The notes below the pieces were generated by a model, which worked only from the letters and a program-made list of their open reading frames with translations, did no database searches and had not been told where the DNA came from. From positions 248,001-312,000 of the forward strand of contig NZ_VDMA02000002.1 of the NCBI RefSeq assembly GCF_006334915.2: a DNA stretch of 64,000 nt, in the 5' to 3' direction. Positions 9,356 to 17,108 of this stretch are shown here, in pieces; position 1 is the stretch's first letter; every line of letters starts with the position of its first letter. This stretch comes from Microbispora catharanthi. GTDB taxonomy: Bacteria; Actinomycetota; Actinomycetes; Streptosporangiales; Streptosporangiaceae. A program made the position numbers and the translations under genes.

Positions 9356-10225
9356 TCAGTCCCTCACGTCGACCGAGTCCGCTGTGCCCTCGGCGGCGGA
9401 CGGCCCGTCGAGCTCCTCCTCGATGGCCCGCGCGTGCGCCGCGTCGGCGGCGTCGCGCTTCTTGTCGTGGAAGTACATGAACGCCTCCGCGACGAAGAAC
9501 AGCGCGACCATCGGGAGCGCCAGGGCCAGCATGGTGACGGGGTCCTGGCTGGGCGTCGCGACGGCAGCGAAGACGAACATCAGGAACACGACCATGCGGG
9601 TGTGCTTGGACACCGTCTTGAAGCGGAGCACCCCGATGACGTTGAGGAACACCAGCAGCAACGGCATCAGGAAGGAGACCCCGAAGATGATCAGCATCGC
9701 CATCGCGAAGCTGAAGTACTCGTTGATGCTCACCAGCGTCAGCGTGCCCTCGGGGGCGAAGCTGAGCAGCAGCGCAAGGCCCTTGTCCAACGTAAGGTAG
9801 GCCAGGCCCGCTCCGGCCGTGAACAGCGGGACGGAGAGCCCGAGGAACGCCATGGTGTAGCGGCGCTCGTTCTGGTACAGGCCCGGGGTCACGAACGCCC
9901 AGATCTGGTAGATCCAGAACACCGCCGAGACCACCACGCCGAAGATCACGGCGACCTTGAGGTTGACGAAGAACGAGTCGAAGACCCCGTTCACCACCAG
10001 CGTGCACTTGTCGCCGTTCAGCTGATGGGCCTGCGGCAGCCGGCAGTACGGCTGCTTCAGGAAGTTCCAGATGGGCTCGAAGTAGATGAACCCGACGGCG
10101 GTCCCGACGACCACCGCCAAGATGGCCTTGATCAGCCGGTTGCGCAGCTCGCGGATGTGCTCCATGAGCGTCATCCGCCCGTCATGTGCCGTGGCGGCGG
10201 GAGTCGACCGTTTCAACAGGGCCAT
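9356..10225 (-). CDS. tatC: Sec-independent protein translocase TatC
   Basis: A 289-aa integral membrane protein with six predicted membrane helices. The conserved cytoplasmic N-terminal segment MTLMEHIRELRNRL (from about residue 18), which recognises twin-arginine signals, is present, as is the first periplasmic loop. A charged C-terminal tail follows the last helix. TatC is the receptor of the twin-arginine translocase for folded proteins. It is directly downstream of tatA (34-base gap), in the same order as in mycobacteria. A short Lys/Arg-rich N-terminal extension precedes the core. Confidence 0.96.
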   Translation of the reverse strand: MALLKRSTPAATAHDGRMTLMEHIRELRNRLIKAILAVVVGTAVGFIYFEPIWNFLKQPYCRLPQAHQLNGDKCTLVVNGVFDSFFVNLKVAVIFGVVVSAVFWIYQIWAFVTPGLYQNERRYTMAFLGLSVPLFTAGAGLAYLTLDKGLALLLSFAPEGTLTLVSINEYFSFAMAMLIIFGVSFLMPLLLVFLNVIGVLRFKTVSKHTRMVVFLMFVFAAVATPSQDPVTMLALALPMVALFFVAEAFMYFHDKKRDAADAAHARAIEEELDGPSAAEGTADSVDVRD

Positions 10226-10259
10226 CTGGTTCGTCCTGGGGTCAGTGGGGGTGCGGCGC

Positions 10260-10583
10260 CTAGTTGGAGCGCTGCTCGTTCTGCGAGCTCACCGGCTGCT
10301 GGCTCTCACGCAGCCTCCGGTTCTCCTCCTCCAGGACACGCAGCCGCTCCTCGACGGACGGGGTGGCCGGCGGGATCTGCGCCGCCGGCGGAGCGACGGG
10401 CTCGGCCTGCGCCTTGACCGTCTGCCGCTCCTCGTCCTCCTCGCTCATCTTGCTGGTTTCCTTCTTGAACATGCGCAGCGACTGCCCAAGGGCCCTCGCG
10501 GTGTCCGGGAGCTTCTTCGCGCCGAAAAGAAGGATCAGAACCAGGAGGATCAGAATCCATTCCATGGGTCCGAGGTTGGGCAT
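10260..10583 (-). CDS. tatA: Twin-arginine translocase subunit TatA
   Basis: A 107-aa protein with an N-out transmembrane helix (residues about 7-21), the conserved FGAKKLPDTARALGQSL amphipathic helix and the phenylalanine-glycine hinge. The tail is longer than minimal TatA and ends in a predicted coiled coil (VEERLRVLEEENRRLRE). TatA oligomers form the translocation pore with TatC, the next gene. The start ATG is at 10583. It follows the 47-aa membrane protein gene and pafC on the same strand. Confidence 0.95.
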   Translation of the reverse strand: MPNLGPMEWILILLVLILLFGAKKLPDTARALGQSLRMFKKETSKMSEEDEERQTVKAQAEPVAPPAAQIPPATPSVEERLRVLEEENRRLRESQQPVSSQNEQRSN

Positions 10584-10697
10584 GTCATGTCCTTACCGCG
10601 AGGGCCGTGGGTACTACCCCCCGATCGTACGCGCACCGGCCGCCAAAGTTCACCTGTCCTCGGGGCTCAAAATCACATCAATCGTGGGCAAAGTCCC

Positions 10698-10841
10698 TTA
10701 TTCGGACACTCCGAGCCGCCCCTTGGCCCGCTTGACTTCGGCGTGCAGGTCCCGCGCCGCGGCCAGCACCCGGACGGCCGGCCACATGAGGACGGCGAGC
10801 CCCGCCACGGCCACCGCGGACAGGGCGAAGATCAAAGTCAT
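10698..10841 (-). CDS. 47-aa single-pass membrane protein between pafC and tatA
   Basis: A short frame from ATG 10839-10841 to TAA 10698-10700 encodes 47 residues. Residues 3-27 form one hydrophobic helix (MTLIFALSAVAVAGLAVL at the start), followed by a basic, charged helix with AARDLHAEVKRAKGRL. A GGGGGAG ribosome-binding site lies just upstream, 13 bases after the pafC stop codon. Location and design suggest a conserved small membrane protein co-transcribed with pafBC and tatAC. Its function is unknown; an accessory Tat or envelope role is only a guess from position. Confidence 0.65.
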   Translation of the reverse strand: MTLIFALSAVAVAGLAVLMWPAVRVLAAARDLHAEVKRAKGRLGVSE

Positions 10842-10854
10842 GCGCTCCCCCAGG

Positions 10855-11805
10855 TCACACGGTCTCGTAGTTGGCCAGCGCCTGCTTGGCGGTGGCCGTC
10901 ACCCGCTCGGCGAGGGACGCCGGCGACAACACCCGGCCACTGTCGCCCAGCCGGAGCGCGAGCCGCACCAGCCAGGACTGGTCGCGGGCCCGCAGCGAGA
11001 CGCGCAGGCGGCCTTCGCCCAGCTCGGTGACCTCCTCGCAGGGGTAGTACTCCGCCACCCAGCGGCCCGCCGGGGTCAGTTCCAGCTCCACCAGCTCGTC
11101 GCTGTCCGACGGCCGGAACACGCCCCGGGTGACATCCATCGGCTCGGCCCCGGCCGGCGGGTCCACGGGCACGTCGAGGATCTCGACGTCGAGGATCCGG
11201 TCGACGCGGAACATCCGCATCGCCTCGGCGCGGTAGCACCAGCCCTCCAGGTAGTGCCGCCCGTCCACGAGCACGACCCGCAGCGGGTCGACCTCCCTGG
11301 GGGTGATCTCGTCGCGCCCCGGCACGTAGTAGCGCAGCGACAGCCTGCGGCCCCTGCGGGCGGCGTCGGTGATGACGGCGTGGGCGTCCGGCGCCGCGCC
11401 GATCTCCACCTGGACCTGGCTGCTCACCGTGGCCGCGCCCTCGCCCGCCGCCTGCTCCAGCTTGGCGATGACCCGGCCGAGCACGTCGCGGCCCTGGAAC
11501 TCGGGCAGTTCGTCGAGCATGCGCAGCGCGACGAGCAGCGCGCTCGCCTCGTCCACACCGAGCTTGAGCGGCCGGGCGATCGCCTCGGCGTTGTCGATGA
11601 GGATCTCGCCGCCGTCCCACGAGACGTCGATCAGGTCGCCGGGCGTGTGCCCGGGCAGGCCGCACATCCAGACGAGCTGGAGGTCGTCGACGAGCTGCTT
11701 TTCCGACAGGCCGAACAGTCGTGCCACCTCGGGCACCTGCGCGCCCGGATGCGACATGAGGTAGGGCACGAGCGCCAGCAGCCGCGGCAGCCGGTCCGAA
11801 CTCAC
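10855..11805 (-). CDS. pafC: PafC, WYL-domain transcription factor of the DNA-damage response
   Basis: About 316 aa. An N-terminal winged-helix region (LPRLLALVPYLMSHPGA... EVARLFGLSEKQL) precedes a WYL domain (HYLEGWCYRAEAMRMFRVDRI) and a WCX-type C-terminal part. With PafB it forms the PafBC activator, which in mycobacteria controls the LexA-independent DNA-damage regulon. The start is set at GTG 11805 because its bases overlap the pafB stop (GTGA), and a GAAGGGGG ribosome-binding site lies inside pafB. The longer open frame upstream is read-through in the pafB gene and is not part of the protein. Confidence 0.92.
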   Translation of the reverse strand: MSSDRLPRLLALVPYLMSHPGAQVPEVARLFGLSEKQLVDDLQLVWMCGLPGHTPGDLIDVSWDGGEILIDNAEAIARPLKLGVDEASALLVALRMLDELPEFQGRDVLGRVIAKLEQAAGEGAATVSSQVQVEIGAAPDAHAVITDAARRGRRLSLRYYVPGRDEITPREVDPLRVVLVDGRHYLEGWCYRAEAMRMFRVDRILDVEILDVPVDPPAGAEPMDVTRGVFRPSDSDELVELELTPAGRWVAEYYPCEEVTELGEGRLRVSLRARDQSWLVRLALRLGDSGRVLSPASLAERVTATAKQALANYETV

Positions 11806-12743
11806 TGCAACGCCCCCTTCAGACGGCGGATCACGGCATCGCGCGCGTCCGGCGGGTCCAGCACGACGGCGTCCGCGCCGAGGCTGGCCAGCCACCCGGC
11901 GAGCCGTTCCGCGTCGGCGAAGGTCACCTCGGCCTCGTCCCACTCCCCCGGCCCGTTACGCACTGCCTGGGCGGCGTGCCGCAGACCGAGGCAGGTGCCC
12001 TTACGTACGCGCACCAGGGCGACCCGCTCGTTCGGCAGCTCCTGGTAGCCCACCATGGCCCGCAGGTCCAGCCCCTCCGGCACGGTGAACGCCCCCGGCC
12101 GCCCGAGCGTGGACACCGCCCCGGTGATCCGGCTCAGCCGGAAGACCCGGGCGGCGCCGCGGTCGCGGTCGTGCCCGACCAGGTACCACCGGCCGCGCCT
12201 GCTGACGACCCCCCACGGCTCGACCGTCCGCCGCAGCACCGACTCGCTGCCGGCCGACCGGTAGTCGAAGGCGACCCCGCGCCGGTCCCGCACGGCCTCC
12301 CACAGCGCGGGGAACGCGGGGTCGCGGGTGTCCACCCGCAGCTCCAGCGGGCTCTCCGCGAGGTCGGCGTGCACGCCGCCCGCGGTCAGCTTCAGCAGCG
12401 CCCCGCCGGCCGCCTCGGCGAGGCTCGCCCGCTGCCACACCTGCGCGGCCAGGCCGATGACGGCGGCCTCGTCGGGCTCCAGGGTGATCTCGGGCAGCTC
12501 GTACGCCTCGCGTACGATCCGGTAGCCGGGGTCGTCCTCCCAGGGGTCCTTGTGGACCTCGATGGGGATGCCGATCTCGCGCAGCTCGTTCTTGTCGCGC
12601 TCGAACATACGCTGGAAGGCCTCGTCGTTGTCCGGGTCGTACCCGGGGACGGCCTGCCGGATCTGCTCCGCGCTCAACGGCCGCCGCGTCGCGAGCAGGC
12701 AGATAACCAGATTGAGCAGCCGCTCGGTCTTCCGCCGCGACAT
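11802..12743 (-). CDS. pafB: PafB, WYL-domain transcription factor
   Basis: A 313-aa protein with an N-terminal winged helix (TERLLNLVICLLATRRPLSA then EQIRQAVPGY) and a WYL domain containing PWGVVSRRGRWYLVGHDRD and VFRLSRI. A WCX domain with LLDPPDA-like residues ends the protein. It partners with PafC in DNA-damage activation, where the WYL domain is thought to sense single-stranded DNA. The stop overlaps the pafC start by four bases, indicating translational coupling. It is divergent from the DUF3866 gene with about 39 bases between starts. Confidence 0.92.
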   Translation of the reverse strand: MSRRKTERLLNLVICLLATRRPLSAEQIRQAVPGYDPDNDEAFQRMFERDKNELREIGIPIEVHKDPWEDDPGYRIVREAYELPEITLEPDEAAVIGLAAQVWQRASLAEAAGGALLKLTAGGVHADLAESPLELRVDTRDPAFPALWEAVRDRRGVAFDYRSAGSESVLRRTVEPWGVVSRRGRWYLVGHDRDRGAARVFRLSRITGAVSTLGRPGAFTVPEGLDLRAMVGYQELPNERVALVRVRKGTCLGLRHAAQAVRNGPGEWDEAEVTFADAERLAGWLASLGADAVVLDPPDARDAVIRRLKGALQ

Positions 12744-12782
12744 CGGGCCTCCCTTCCAGTCGAGAACGCTACCCTTTTCGGC

Positions 12783-13850
12783 GTGATCAGATGGCGCAAG
12801 GGCGAAGTGGTGCGGGTCCGGCGCGAGTGGCCGGGGGCGGTGGAACTCGACGTCGCCGTCGCCGAGGGCGAGTGCCGGGCGCTCGCCTATCCCCCGCTGG
12901 TGGGACGCCCTGAAGTGGGCGACACCGTGCTGCTCAACACGACCGCCCTCGCCATGGGTCTCGGTACGGGAGGGTACGCCATGGTGGTGGCCGTCCCGGA
13001 ACGTTTACCGCAAGATCCTTCCGGTCCCGGCCACCTGGTGAAAGCACGCTACACCCCGTTGCAGGCCACCGTGCTCGGCGCGGACGAGCAGGGGTCCCCG
13101 CACCACGAGGCGCTGCGGGAGGCCGATTCGGTCGATGGAATGCCCGTCGTGGTCGCCGACCTGCACTCCGCCCTGCCCGCGATCCTGTGTGGTCTGTACG
13201 CGGACTCCCCGGGGATCAGGGTGGCGTACGTGATGCAGGACGGCGGGGCGCTGCCGGCCTGGTTCTCGATGTCGTGCGCGACGCTGCGCGAGCGCGACTG
13301 GCTGTGCGGGGTGGTGACGACCGGCCAGTCCTTCGGCGGGGACGTCGAGGCGGTCACGCTCCACACCGGCCTGCTGGCCGCCCGCCACGTGCTCGCGGCC
13401 GACGTCGCCGTCGTGACGCAGGGGCCGGGCAACCTCGGCACCGGCACCCGCTGGGGCTTTTCCGGCGTAGCCGCGGGCGAGGCCGTGAACGCCGCCGCCG
13501 TGCTGACCGGGCGGCCCGTGGCCGCGCTGCGGGTCAGCGAGGGCGACCGCCGCGAGCGGCATGTCGGGGTGTCGCACCACTCGCTCACGGCGTACGGCCG
13601 GGTCGCGCTGGCCCCGGCCCAGGTCGTCGTGCCTGATCTGCCCGGCGCGTTCGGGGCGACGGTGCGCGAGCAGACCGCGGCCCTGGCCACGCGTCACGAG
13701 ATCGTGACGGTGCCGGTGGAGGGCCTGCACGAGGCGCTCAAGGCGTCCCCGGTGCGGCTGTCCACCATGGGCCGCGGCCTGGAGGAGGACCTGGCCTACT
13801 TCGTGACCTCCGCCGCCGCCGGGAGGCACGCGGCGTCACTGCTGTCGTAG
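12783..13850 (+). CDS. DUF3866 family protein
   Basis: About 355 aa from GTG 12783 (MIRWRKGEVVRVRREWPG). The longer open frame upstream is antisense to pafB and is not coding. The protein matches the actinobacterial DUF3866 family in composition and length: a small beta-rich N-terminal part (about 1-90), then an alpha/beta region with VVVADLHSALPAILCGL, VTQGPGNLGTGTRWGFSG and HHSLTAYGRV. No catalytic function is established for the family that I know of. It shares a short intergenic region with pafB. Its 3' end overlaps the convergent DUF3291 gene by 55 bases. Confidence 0.85.
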   Translation: MIRWRKGEVVRVRREWPGAVELDVAVAEGECRALAYPPLVGRPEVGDTVLLNTTALAMGLGTGGYAMVVAVPERLPQDPSGPGHLVKARYTPLQATVLGADEQGSPHHEALREADSVDGMPVVVADLHSALPAILCGLYADSPGIRVAYVMQDGGALPAWFSMSCATLRERDWLCGVVTTGQSFGGDVEAVTLHTGLLAARHVLAADVAVVTQGPGNLGTGTRWGFSGVAAGEAVNAAAVLTGRPVAALRVSEGDRRERHVGVSHHSLTAYGRVALAPAQVVVPDLPGAFGATVREQTAALATRHEIVTVPVEGLHEALKASPVRLSTMGRGLEEDLAYFVTSAAAGRHAASLLS

Positions 13851-14272
13851 AAGTCCTTGAACGTGAACGCCTCCGGGCCCGGCCCCTGAGCCCGGAGCAG
13901 GTCCAGACGTGCCACGGCCTCGTCGAGCGGCGGCAGGTGGCCCTCTGGCACCCACCACATCACCGTGTACGGCTCGGCGATCCGATGGAACCACTCCCGG
14001 CGGCGCCGCATCACCTCCAGGTGCGCACTGCGGTAGACGAAGTTCCACAACGTCTCGCGGGACTCCCAGACCGAGAGGTTCACGACCAGCATCGGTCCGT
14101 AGTCGTGCTGGATCAGGTCCGTGGGCTCATCGCCCTCCTTCATGCGCCAGACGAAGCCGGGCGCGGCGTCCGACACCTGGTAGATCGGCGCCAGGGCGGC
14201 GAGGAAGTCCGCCAGCGTGGGGGAGTCGAGGGGTTCCCTGAGATGGGCGACGTTGAGCTGAGCGAGATGCAT
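13796..14272 (-). CDS. DUF3291 domain protein
   Basis: A 158-aa protein of the DUF3291 type: MHLAQLNVAHLREPLDSP, then LVVNLSVWESRETLWNFVY and MRRRREWF, VMWWVPEGHLP, ending with a short Ala-rich tail. This is a ferredoxin-like/antibiotic-monooxygenase-like fold of unknown reaction. It starts 14 bases after the stop of the HTH regulator upstream, so the two probably form one transcript. The C-terminal tail is read from DNA that also codes the end of the convergent DUF3866 gene. Confidence 0.85.
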   Translation of the reverse strand: MHLAQLNVAHLREPLDSPTLADFLAALAPIYQVSDAAPGFVWRMKEGDEPTDLIQHDYGPMLVVNLSVWESRETLWNFVYRSAHLEVMRRRREWFHRIAEPYTVMWWVPEGHLPPLDEAVARLDLLRAQGPGPEAFTFKDFYDSSDAACLPAAAEVTK

Positions 14273-14286
14273 GCCGGGATTCTATG

Positions 14287-14943
14287 TCAATCTACGTTGT
14301 TTTTAGAAGGCGTGAAGGCCACACAACACTCCTCCGGTCTCGGGTCCAGCCTCGCGGCGAACCCACTCTCGCCCAGACCGGCCAGCAGCCCCTCGCACAG
14401 CGCGAGGTTCATCGAGCACACGAGCAGCGGATGGCTGTCGGCCAGCACATGGAAGGGGCAGTTGCGCAGCCGCACCCGCCCGTCCTCCTCGTACGGCTCG
14501 TAGCCGCGCGCGCGCAACACCTCCAGGAGATCGCCGGAGGCGGCATCGGAGGCGACGAGGCGCTCCCCCGCCCGCCGGGCGGCCTCCTCGGCCTTCTCCT
14601 CGCCGCCCAGCAGGTCGACGGTCTCCGCCAGCACGAGCGCGAGCGTGCGGTAGTCGCGGGGCGGCAGGCTCACGGTCCGCTCCTCGCGCACCCGCCGGTA
14701 GACCTTCGCCGGGCGGCCGCCGCCGGGGCCGGCTTTGCCGCTGAGCCGCCGGAAGCCCGCCTCCAGCAACCCCGCGTCTACCAGTTTGTCCAGGTGGTGG
14801 GCGGCCAGCGTGCGCTGGACGCCGGTCGCCTCGGCCGCCTCGTTGCGGCCCACGTCCCGCCCCTGCTCGGCCACGAACCGGTACAGCGCCCGCCGTACGG
14901 GATCGCCGAGCACGCTCATCGACTCCAGGTCGTCGCTCGTCAC
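14287..14943 (-). CDS. ArsR/SufR-like HTH regulator with C-terminal cysteines
   Basis: A 218-aa winged-helix regulator. The N-terminal region carries VLGDPVRRALYRFVAEQ, an RNEAAEATGVQRTLAAHHLDKL recognition helix region and the SGKAGPGGGRPAKVYR wing. The C-terminal half has five cysteines (NCPFH, LLVCSMNLALCEG and EECC), an arrangement resembling Fe-S or metal-binding regulators such as SufR. It probably represses by sensing a metal cluster or redox state. It heads a two-gene transcript with the DUF3291 gene and is divergent from the chitosanase gene (about 200 bases between starts). The ligand is inferred, not proven. Confidence 0.8.
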   Translation of the reverse strand: MTSDDLESMSVLGDPVRRALYRFVAEQGRDVGRNEAAEATGVQRTLAAHHLDKLVDAGLLEAGFRRLSGKAGPGGGRPAKVYRRVREERTVSLPPRDYRTLALVLAETVDLLGGEEKAEEAARRAGERLVASDAASGDLLEVLRARGYEPYEEDGRVRLRNCPFHVLADSHPLLVCSMNLALCEGLLAGLGESGFAARLDPRPEECCVAFTPSKNNVD

Positions 14944-15010
14944 AGCCGGAGTTTAGGTCGTGGCGGCCGCCACCATCGGACGCCGGCCGGGACGGCCGGT
15001 CAAGGGGCTG

Positions 15011-15055
15011 TTGACACCACCGCGGAGTACTGCTTTCATTAGGAAACCTTCCTAA
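15011..15055 (+). promoter_or_regulatory. Chitosanase promoter with overlapping palindromic operator
   Basis: A perfect -35 hexamer TTGACA lies at 15011-15016. A perfect inverted repeat TTAGGAA-ACC-TTCCTAA occupies 15039-15055, over the expected -10/start region. The chitosanase GTG/ATG region follows at 15145. Palindromes rich in GGAAA/TTTCC upstream of actinomycete chitosanases are known repressor targets (CsnR type), so this site is a candidate operator. The regulator gene is not identified here. Confidence 0.65.
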
Positions 15056-15144
15056 CTAAACCCCCTCACGGAGGGCTCATCCCCCGCCCCGCGCCCCCTT
15101 CCCGCCACGACGCATGGCCGCGGGCGGAGAACGGAGCGACGCAC

Positions 15145-16011
15145 GTGAAAGACCCGCTGATCAGGCGCACTCCCCGGCGCGCGGCTCTGCTGCTCGTGGC
15201 CGCCGCCGCGGCCGTACTCCCCTCGAACGCGGCGGGAGCCGCCACCGGCGGCCCGGCCGCCACCGCGGAGACCGTGAAGGTGACGGTCAAGGCGGCGCCG
15301 GTCGACCTCACGGACCCGAAGAAGAAGGAGATCGCGATGGAGCTCGTCTCCAGCGCGGAGAACTCCTCACTCGACTGGAAGGCCCAGTACAAGTACATCG
15401 AGGACATCGACGACGGGCGCGGCTACACCGCCGGGATCATCGGCTTCTGCTCGGGCACCGGCGACATGCTCGATTTGGTCGAGCTCTACACCACGCGCAA
15501 GCCCGGCAACGTGCTGGCCAGGTATCTGCCCGCGCTGCGGAAGGTGAACGGCACCGACTCGCACCAGGGGCTGGCCCCGAACTTCCCCAAGGACTGGCGC
15601 GCCGCCGCCGCCGATCCCGTGTTCCGGCAGGCGCAGAACGACGAGCGCGACCGGGTCTACTTCAACCCCGCGGTGGCCCAGGCCAAGGCCGACGGCCTGC
15701 GCGCGCTCGGGCAGTTCGTCTACTACGACGCCATCGTGATGCACGGCCCCGGCGCCGACCCGGTCAGTTTCGGCGGCATCCGCAAGACGGCCATGAAGAA
15801 GGCGAAGACCCCGGCGCAGGGCGGCGACGAGGTCGCCTACCTCAACGCGTTCCTCGACGCCCGCAAGGCGGCGATGAAGACCGAGGAGGCGCACAGCGAC
15901 ACCAGCCGGGTCGACACCGCCCAGCGGGTGTTCCTCAAGAACGGCAACCTCGACCTCGACCCGCCGCTGCGGTGGAAGGTCTACGGCGACGGCTACCAGA
16001 TCCTCGGCTGA
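15145..16011 (+). CDS. Secreted GH46 chitosanase
   Basis: A 288-aa secreted protein. Residues 1-33 are a signal peptide with an RR pair, a hydrophobic core and AGA-like cleavage sites, and the mature GH46 domain starts at about 52. The two catalytic acids are visible: E72 in SSAENSSLDWKAQY and D90 in IEDIDDGRGYT, 18 residues apart as in Streptomyces N174 chitosanase (E22/D40). The family hydrolyses chitosan endo-wise with inversion. It is monocistronic, bounded by an operator upstream and a strong hairpin downstream. The RR pair may allow Tat export, but this is uncertain. Confidence 0.95.
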   Translation: MKDPLIRRTPRRAALLLVAAAAAVLPSNAAGAATGGPAATAETVKVTVKAAPVDLTDPKKKEIAMELVSSAENSSLDWKAQYKYIEDIDDGRGYTAGIIGFCSGTGDMLDLVELYTTRKPGNVLARYLPALRKVNGTDSHQGLAPNFPKDWRAAAADPVFRQAQNDERDRVYFNPAVAQAKADGLRALGQFVYYDAIVMHGPGADPVSFGGIRKTAMKKAKTPAQGGDEVAYLNAFLDARKAAMKTEEAHSDTSRVDTAQRVFLKNGNLDLDPPLRWKVYGDGYQILG

Positions 16012-16023
16012 CGCCCGTACGCC

Positions 16024-16060
16024 AGGGGCCCCTTCCCACCGCCGGGTGGGAGGGGCCCCT
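16024..16060. terminator. Strong bidirectional terminator hairpin
   Basis: An inverted repeat with arms AGGGGCCCCT(T)CCCACC and GGTGGGAGGGGCCCCT, one bulged base and a four-base loop, sits between the convergent chitosanase and FKBP genes. No T-tract follows, as is common in high-GC actinomycetes. It can serve both strands. Confidence 0.85.
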
Positions 16061-16074
16061 GTCGTCCGTCGCTG

Positions 16075-17037
16075 TCAGGCCGCGCCGAGGACGTCCACGA
16101 CGAAGACGAGCGTGTCGGTGCCCTTGATGCCGCCCTGCGCGTTGCCCTCCTTGCCGTAGCCGAGGTCCGGCGGGATCGTGATCAGGACGCGGCTGCCGAC
16201 CGGGACGCCGGTCAGGCCCTGCGCCCAGCCCTTGACGACCTGGTCGAGGGCGAACGTCGCGGGCTGGCCGCGGTCCCAGCTGGAGTCGAACTTCTTGTCG
16301 GTGCCCCAGATCTTGCCGACGTAGTGGGCGAGGACCGTCTGACCGGCCTTCACCTCCGGGCCGCCACCCTTGATCACGGTCTTGACGACCAGCTTCTTGG
16401 GCGCCTTCTCGCTGGTCTTGGTGGTCAGCGCCGGGGCCTTGTCGCCGCTCGGGTTCTCGACCTTCACGCCGTTCACGGCGGGGTCGACGGCGGTGCCCTG
16501 GACGGACTTCAGCGCGGCCCCCAGCACGTCGATGACCAGCACCTGGGACACGGCGTTGAAGTCCTGACCCTGCTGCTTGGCCTGGTTGAGCTGCTCCGCG
16601 CTCAGGTTGTCCTTGGCGATCACGGCCATCACCCGGCCGCCCGGCTTGGCGCCGATAAGCGCCTCGTGCAGCGCCTTGGGCAGCTGCGGGCTGACCGAGA
16701 CGAACTCCGACTTGCCCTGGTCGTAGTCGGAGCCTGCCGCCTTGTTCTCCTTGCCGTCCCAGTTGTAGACGGTGACGTTGGCGGTGAGGACGTCGCCGTC
16801 CTTGGCCGGGGTGCCCTGGCCCTCGACGACCTTGATGGAGGCCGACGTGAGCGAGGGCTTGCCCGCCGGGAAGGTCACGGTGGGCTTCTTGCCGGCCTCT
16901 CCCGTCACCTTGATGGCCGAGGCCGCGGCCTGGCCACTGGAGGCGGGGCTCGCGCTGGACGTGCTCTTCTGCGCGGTTCCGCAGGCGGCGACGAGCAAGA
17001 AGGGTAGGGCGGCGACGAGTGCCGTACGACGGCGCAT
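16075..17037 (-). CDS. FKBP-type peptidyl-prolyl isomerase lipoprotein
   Basis: About 320 aa from ATG 17037. The N-terminus is a lipoprotein signal: MRRRTALVAALPFLL, then lipobox VAAC at about residue 19. Two FKBP-like regions follow: a divergent one (about 70-185, with DGDVLTANVTVYNWDG) and a well-conserved C-terminal one (about 235-320, with VLAHYVGKIWGTDKKFDSSW, LTGVPVGSRVLITIPPDLGYG). It would catalyse proline isomerisation of proteins outside the membrane. The upstream extension of the frame is not used because the lipobox defines the start. It lies next to pafA, a common neighbour in actinomycetes. Confidence 0.92.
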   Translation of the reverse strand: MRRRTALVAALPFLLVAACGTAQKSTSSASPASSGQAAASAIKVTGEAGKKPTVTFPAGKPSLTSASIKVVEGQGTPAKDGDVLTANVTVYNWDGKENKAAGSDYDQGKSEFVSVSPQLPKALHEALIGAKPGGRVMAVIAKDNLSAEQLNQAKQQGQDFNAVSQVLVIDVLGAALKSVQGTAVDPAVNGVKVENPSGDKAPALTTKTSEKAPKKLVVKTVIKGGGPEVKAGQTVLAHYVGKIWGTDKKFDSSWDRGQPATFALDQVVKGWAQGLTGVPVGSRVLITIPPDLGYGKEGNAQGGIKGTDTLVFVVDVLGAA

Positions 17038-17108
17038 ATGGGAATCCTCAAACAGACAGCGGGTCCGGGCCAGGCTACCCGAACCCGCCGTCAGAGCGGT
17101 GTAAGAGA

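Noticed and set aside
8570-10417. A 615-codon frame over the lipid kinase and tatC
   Set aside because: It runs antisense to two clearly recognised genes and has low-complexity composition.
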